Below, one piece after another: positions 59,961 to 64,000 of a DNA stretch of 64,000 bases (positions are counted from its first letter, which is position 1; the number at the start of each line of letters is the position of its first letter). The notes below the pieces were generated by a model, which worked only from the letters and a program-made list of their open reading frames with translations, was not told the DNA's origin and ran no database searches. This stretch comes from Archaeoglobales archaeon (lineage in GTDB: Archaea > Halobacteriota > Archaeoglobi > Archaeoglobales > Archaeoglobaceae), in contig JASFYJ010000002.1 in NCBI GenBank assembly GCA_030055525.1, positions 62,001-126,000 of the forward strand. Direction: 5' to 3'. A program made the position numbers and the translations under genes.

Positions 59961-60004
59961 TAAACGGCTTTAGAAAATTTAAAAAGGTATTAAATACCGT
60001 TTAG
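59961..60004. promoter_or_regulatory. Nested inverted repeats between pot and wtp operons
   Basis: An inner hairpin-like repeat GGTATT-A-AATACC lies at 59986-59998. An outer pair is TAAACGG (about 59961-59967) and CCGTTTA (59997-60003). The stretch is 106-150 bases upstream of the potA ATG in an otherwise empty, very AT-rich interval. It could be a regulator site for the polyamine operon, or a structure in the end of the wtp transcript's opposite flank. No TATA box can be tied to it with certainty. Confidence 0.35.
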
Positions 60005-60074
60005 ACTTTTAAAAAAGACAAAAAATGTTGAAATAAATATCTTGCTATAAATCATCTCAAAGCCACGCCAAATG

Positions 60075-61115
60075 CTAAAAAACGTGAATTGCTGTGGATT
60101 TGAAGCTTACATAGACTTCTTCATCTTCTTTAATACCCATATCGACAAAAGATGCTTTTGTAAGATGTGCTGCCAACTTAATCCCATTAACACGTAATTT
60201 AAGTTTAATCAATGCTCCTAAATCTTCGAATTCTTCTACAATAGCCTTAAAATTGTTCCTTGCAGAACTAAATATCATGTTCTTTGAGATCAGTATGTTC
60301 TGAGGCGGGATCATAACTCTAACTCTGCCATAAAACTCTTGGGGCAACTCAATTTTTATGTTCTCGGAGTATAAAATTTTTCCTTCAGCATGGCCCTCCA
60401 AAATGTTTTCATAACCTAAAAATCTTGCGATATCTTCTGTTTTGGGTTTAGAGAATACTTCTTTCACTTCTCCAACCTGATCCATTTTTCCATTCATCAT
60501 TATACCCAGTTTATCTCCCAAGCTGAGTGCTTCATCGAAAGAATGTGTCACATGAATGGCTGTAAAATTTAGTTCTCTTCTCCATCTTTTCATCTCTCTC
60601 AAAAGTTTGTTTTTCAAGTTCACATCCAGATTCGAGAACGGCTCATCAAGCAATATAACCTGCGGGCTTATAACTATCGCCCTCGCTATTGCCACTCTTT
60701 GCCGTTCTCCAGCACTTAAATTTTTAACTTTTCGGTCTAATAGATGTTTGATGTCTAGAGCTTTTGCTATCTCCTCTACCTGTTTTCTTATCTCTTCCCT
60801 AGCAAATTTTCTTACCTTTAAACCATAAGCTATGTTGTCGAAAACTTTCATATGGTCAAAAAGGCCGTAATTTTGAGGGATATAAGCTATCTCTCTTTTT
60901 TCTGGTGGTTTTTCAGTTATATCTTCGCCATTTAGCAAGATCCTTCCACTGTCTGGTATAAAAATTCCAGCAATTGCTTCGAGTAAAAGAGTCTTTCCAG
61001 CACCGCTTGGGCCAAGAATAACAAAATATTCTCCTTTTTGGATTTCAAAATTGATTCTTTTTAAGCTAAAATCTTTCCAACTTTTAGATAGATCCTCCAC
61101 CTTTAACAACCGCAA
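60075..61115 (-). CDS. wtpC: Tungstate/molybdate ABC transporter ATPase
   Basis: 346 residues. Walker [12 protein letters not shown], signature [16 protein letters not shown], Walker [13 protein letters not shown] and the switch His in [14 protein letters not shown] are intact. The C-terminal regulatory region is a TOBE/MOP-like domain ([15 protein letters not shown]). The TTG start overlaps wtpB by 32 bases; a GTG at about 61100 is an alternative. Last gene of wtpABC. Confidence 0.85.
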   Translation of the reverse strand: MRLLKVEDLSKSWKDFSLKRINFEIQKGEYFVILGPSGAGKTLLLEAIAGIFIPDSGRILLNGEDITEKPPEKREIAYIPQNYGLFDHMKVFDNIAYGLKVRKFAREEIRKQVEEIAKALDIKHLLDRKVKNLSAGERQRVAIARAIVISPQVILLDEPFSNLDVNLKNKLLREMKRWRRELNFTAIHVTHSFDEALSLGDKLGIMMNGKMDQVGEVKEVFSKPKTEDIARFLGYENILEGHAEGKILYSENIKIELPQEFYGRVRVMIPPQNILISKNMIFSSARNNFKAIVEEFEDLGALIKLKLRVNGIKLAAHLTKASFVDMGIKEDEEVYVSFKSTAIHVF

Positions 61116-61833
61116 CCCTCCTTAGGGTTACAAATATGACCAGACTTATAAGAATTAAAATAACTGCAATTGGTCTCGAAGCGCTCAAGCCATAGTTGTT
61201 GAAATAATCCATAACTAAAACCTGTGCGGTTTTTGGATAGTAGGCAACTATTAATATAGCTCCAACTTCGCTAATAGCTCTTGCCCAGCTCATTATAGCC
61301 CCAGTAAAGATAGAATGCAAAGCGAGTGGTAATGAAATCGTAAAGAATACCCTCACTTTACTCGCACCGAGAGTTCTTGCTACGTATTCGATTTTTTCGT
61401 TCACAGACATAAAGCCATCTCTTGCCGAGTTTACAGTAAAAGATGCAGAAACGAATAGCATTGCAGCTATTATACCTAAGTAGTTATCCAGTATAGCCTC
61501 CGAATAAGCAAAGAGGAGCATGATACCGACAACGGAGTGTGGGATAGTGACCGGGATATCTACAACGGCCTGAATAAAGTTTTTTCCTTTAAAGTTCTTT
61601 CTAGCAAGAACATAACCCAAAGGAACACCAAAAACCAGAGAAATTAATGTGGCAACCGTTGAAGTAAAAATTGAGTTGAATAAGGAGTTTAGTACGACTT
61701 CATCGTTTAAAGCTTTGATTAAAGCGTTTAAATCGAATAACTGAGTGCTTACAGTTACTGCTATTGGTATTATCAAAAAGGCCACTAGAAAAGCTCCTAA
61801 GGAAGCAAGAAAAACTGAAAAATTATCTTTCAT
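61084..61833 (-). CDS. wtpB: Tungstate/molybdate ABC transporter permease
   Basis: 249 residues with six helices. Coupling loop [22 protein letters not shown] and [19 protein letters not shown] are typical of ModB/WtpB. Moves the oxyanion through the membrane with WtpC energy. Overlaps wtpA by four bases. Confidence 0.87.
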   Translation of the reverse strand: MKDNFSVFLASLGAFLVAFLIIPIAVTVSTQLFDLNALIKALNDEVVLNSLFNSIFTSTVATLISLVFGVPLGYVLARKNFKGKNFIQAVVDIPVTIPHSVVGIMLLFAYSEAILDNYLGIIAAMLFVSASFTVNSARDGFMSVNEKIEYVARTLGASKVRVFFTISLPLALHSIFTGAIMSWARAISEVGAILIVAYYPKTAQVLVMDYFNNYGLSASRPIAVILILISLVIFVTLRRVAVVKGGGSI

Positions 61834-62795
61834 CTTATCACCAAACCATCAGGAGGTATGCCAACAATAACTGGAGGATCCAAAAGCTCATGAAAGTTAT
61901 CCTTGAAGATCTTTCTACCCTCATCACTTAGCATAAAGTTCAGGTATTCAATGGCTAGATTTTTATTTTGAGAATTTTTTAGAATCGTTACAGCGTAAGC
62001 TATCGGCTGTATTTTGAAGCTTTCATTTCTGATATAAACATCCACTTTTGAGTAATAATCTATAAGTTCGTAATTTCCAAGATTTATCTCTGCTGGAAGT
62101 TCAACATAGCTCAAATTGTGCTGTTTTGCAACACTTTTGTATATGAAGTAGTAATCTAAAGCTCCAGTTTCTACGAGAGCTGTCAATTCGACTTCTTTTG
62201 GTCTTAATACTATTTTCGAGTTGCTTTCGACCTTTTCAGGAACAAATATAGTGTTGTTTGAGGACCTGATGTTTGAGTTTCTCTCTACGAGCATCTCAAA
62301 GATCGATTTTTTATAGTAAAGATCTGCAAGCTTTAAAACCGCCAGCGCTCTGTAACCACAAGGGTCCATGTTCGGGTCGCTGAAACCGAAGGTAACATCA
62401 TCTCGCTGAAGTATTTCAAACCAGTTTGTTTCATTTATTATCTCTGAATACTTGCTTTTTCCAGAGAAGGCTATTACCATCTCGTTTCCCGCAAACAGGA
62501 TGTAAAAGTCAGTGTAGTTTGGGATCAACATTTGGGGAATCAAAAAATAATCTGCAACTGCAATTATGTCGACACTTTTCTTTAAATCTGTAACCTTTCT
62601 TACAGCTTCAATACTTCCACTGGATTCTAGAAAAACGTCAACTCCATATTTTTTCTGAAATTCCCTACTTAATTCTGAGATAGGAACACTTAAAGAACCC
62701 GCATGAAAAATTTTTATCTTGTTCTCTGTTTCTTGAGCGATACAGCAAAACATCAAAGTACAAAGTAAAACTACCAGTATTGCAAGCTTCCTCAT
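61830..62795 (-). CDS. wtpA: Tungstate/molybdate-binding lipoprotein
   Basis: 321 residues. Signal with cysteines at the cleavage region ([13 protein letters not shown]) suggests a lipid anchor. The mature protein has [25 protein letters not shown] and [20 protein letters not shown], diagnostic of archaeal WtpA/ModA proteins that hold the oxyanion in six-fold coordination. Tungsten is the likely ion in an anaerobic thermophile, but molybdate is not excluded. First gene of the operon; divergent from the ModE-type regulator. Confidence 0.88.
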   Translation of the reverse strand: MRKLAILVVLLCTLMFCCIAQETENKIKIFHAGSLSVPISELSREFQKKYGVDVFLESSGSIEAVRKVTDLKKSVDIIAVADYFLIPQMLIPNYTDFYILFAGNEMVIAFSGKSKYSEIINETNWFEILQRDDVTFGFSDPNMDPCGYRALAVLKLADLYYKKSIFEMLVERNSNIRSSNNTIFVPEKVESNSKIVLRPKEVELTALVETGALDYYFIYKSVAKQHNLSYVELPAEINLGNYELIDYYSKVDVYIRNESFKIQPIAYAVTILKNSQNKNLAIEYLNFMLSDEGRKIFKDNFHELLDPPVIVGIPPDGLVIR

Positions 62796-62829
62796 AGAAT
62801 TGCTTTTACATTTTCGCTGAAAAATTTTT

Positions 62830-62851
62830 CGTTATCAAAAAACGGATAACG
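62830..62851. promoter_or_regulatory. ModE-like operator palindrome between wtpA and regulator
   Basis: A perfect seven-base inverted repeat CGTTATC (62830-62836), eight-base spacer, GATAACG (62845-62851). The E. coli ModE operator is built on CGTTAT and ATAACG arms, so the resemblance is direct. The site lies 35 bases upstream of wtpA and 28 upstream of the regulator ATG. It can therefore control both divergent promoters in response to molybdate or tungstate. Confidence 0.65.
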
Positions 62852-62878
62852 CTTTTATTGCCGCTAACCACATGAATT

Positions 62879-63907
62879 ATGGACGAACTAAACATAGTAT
62901 ATGAAGCTTTTGTGGAATACAAAGGAGAAAAAATCGTTGATTCAGAGATCGCAAACATTCTTAGAGAGATAAGAGAAAATAAATCTCTTTTTTCAGTCTC
63001 AAAATTGCTCGGAATATCTTACGCAAAGCTTTGGAGTACTATCAGCAAAATAGAACGAATATACGGCAGAAAGATAGTAGATACGAAGAGAGGAGGTAGA
63101 GGTGGTGGAAAAGCCGAACTTACAGACTTTGGAATGAAACTGCTAGAACTTTATGAAAGAGCAGTATCTAATCTTGAAAAGAGTGGTCTTAAGGGAAAAA
63201 TTCATGAAATTGCCGAAAAACCAGAATTTACGGTAGCTCACAGCAGCGATCCGATATTTTCCGCAGTTTTAGAAAGGTTAGGCGAAGAAATGAGCATAGA
63301 GAGTTTTTGTGTAGGTTCCGGAATGGCCTTGGCAATGTTAACACTAGGTGAAGTAGACGTTGCGTGTATCCACCTCTATGATGCGGAAGATAGAAGCTAC
63401 AACGAAAGGTACTTGGAAAGATTTTGGCTTAAAGATAAGGTCGAGAAAATAGGTTCGTTCGAGAGAGAATTAGTAATCGCCTACAGGAAAAATCTGAATT
63501 TTGAAAGTTTGGAAGAGATTATATATGAAATACTCAAGGGAAATCTTACAGTTGCGAACAGAAATAGGGGCTCAGGAACGAGGGTTTACTTTGACCAAAT
63601 CCTTTTAGATTATTCAAAGAAGCTCAATATGAATTTAAATGACATAAAAGGATACAAGACGGAATTTTATTCTCATGAGGAAGTTGCAAAACAGATATTT
63701 GATTCGAAGTTCGATGTAGGTGTTTTGCTTCGCTATCATGCTGCAAAATACAATCTGAAGTTCATTCATCTGACATGGGAAAAATACGAATGTTATGCGC
63801 TTAGAGACAGATTGTGTAAGGTTAAGCGTTTAAGAGAGCTCATGAACTCCCAGTGGTTCAAGAGCTTGATTGAATTGACTCCTGGGTATACTTTAAAACA
63901 TGGATAG
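62879..63907 (+). CDS. ModE-type winged-helix regulator with periplasmic-binding-protein-like domain
   Basis: 342 residues. The N-terminal 100 residues are a ModE/LysR-like winged helix (FSVSKLLGISYAKLWSTISK, then GGRGGGKAELTDFG). The rest is a PBP-like domain of the PF12727 type (FTVAHSSDPIFSAVLERL, NRNRGSGTRVYFDQIL, EEVAKQIFDSKFDVGVLL). The combination is found in archaeal and bacterial regulators of molybdenum/tungsten uptake or cofactor genes. Divergent from wtpABC across the palindrome at 62830. Ligand not determined by sequence. Confidence 0.83.
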   Translation: MDELNIVYEAFVEYKGEKIVDSEIANILREIRENKSLFSVSKLLGISYAKLWSTISKIERIYGRKIVDTKRGGRGGGKAELTDFGMKLLELYERAVSNLEKSGLKGKIHEIAEKPEFTVAHSSDPIFSAVLERLGEEMSIESFCVGSGMALAMLTLGEVDVACIHLYDAEDRSYNERYLERFWLKDKVEKIGSFERELVIAYRKNLNFESLEEIIYEILKGNLTVANRNRGSGTRVYFDQILLDYSKKLNMNLNDIKGYKTEFYSHEEVAKQIFDSKFDVGVLLRYHAAKYNLKFIHLTWEKYECYALRDRLCKVKRLRELMNSQWFKSLIELTPGYTLKHG

Positions 63908-64000
63908 ATTCATTTAAGTTTTATATAAGGTTTCGAAATCTGGCAGATGTGTTAAGTATGGAAAGATTTAAATAATAAAAAAACAATTTGAAAACGGCAC

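Overview
The window is archaeal and reads as euryarchaeal, most likely Archaeoglobales or a close relative. It carries F420-dependent methylene-tetrahydromethanopterin reductase (Mer), O-phosphoserine-tRNA ligase (SepRS), the small subunit of the archaeal replicative polymerase PolD, archaeal SepF, an RNase P protein, archaeal GluRS/AspRS, and AT-rich TATA-box promoters with GGTGA-type ribosome sites. No methyl-coenzyme M reductase or sulfate-reduction gene is in view, so the energy metabolism beyond the C1 branch cannot be read here. The species is not identified.

Positions 1-29200 are a dense, ordinary housekeeping region. It holds lysine biosynthesis (DapL, DapB), a PAS sensor protein, two overlapping radical SAM genes, TatA-like, ZPR1-like, SepF, acyl-CoA dehydrogenase, GltX-AspS-Mer, and a metabolic block of biotin-dependent carboxyl-transfer genes followed by sdhABCD. 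The 5S-like, 12S-like and 1.3S-like subunits, with an overlooked 40-codon gene between the last two, match a methylmalonyl-CoA:pyruvate transcarboxylase. Next to it lie a cobalamin adenosyltransferase (cofactor for methylmalonyl-CoA mutase) and a succinate dehydrogenase/fumarate reductase. Together they outline a propionyl-CoA/succinate/pyruvate route. Purine salvage, PolD, signal peptidase, SepRS and RNase P genes follow, then three small exported proteins.

Positions 29200-37500 and 46800-55400 are accessory and partly decayed. The first part has a peptide-transporter permease relic, a frameshifted membrane-anchored winged-helix regulator, and an operon encoding a Cys-rich membrane protein, a polytopic permease, an HExxH membrane protein and an ABC ATPase cut by an in-frame TAG. 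A HEPN/MNT pair and three related membrane proteins follow. The second part has a halocin-C8-like Cys-rich protein with small membrane proteins, a secreted beta-rich protein, a secreted C39-like cysteine protease, and further membrane proteins. Four operons in the two halves start with the same promoter block (palindrome ACATATATGT plus CAGCAAG, about 55 bases before the start codon). Two of them also share a nearly identical signal-peptide coding segment fused to different proteins. I read this as one archaeocin-like peptide production, processing, export and immunity regulon.

Between the two halves (37530-46680) sits a type III-B CRISPR effector cassette, cmr1-cmr2-MNT-HEPN-cmr3-cmr4-cmr5-cmr6-csx1, with base and codon use clearly unlike its surroundings. 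It has no cas1, cas2, cas6 or CRISPR array in the window. This looks like a horizontally acquired block. A HEPN/MNT pair is embedded inside it.

Positions 55500-64000 return to core genes: tRNA-Leu, two small genes, a spermidine/putrescine-type ABC operon (potABCD) and a tungstate/molybdate ABC operon (wtpABC). The last is divergent from a ModE-type regulator, with a ModE-like palindrome between them.
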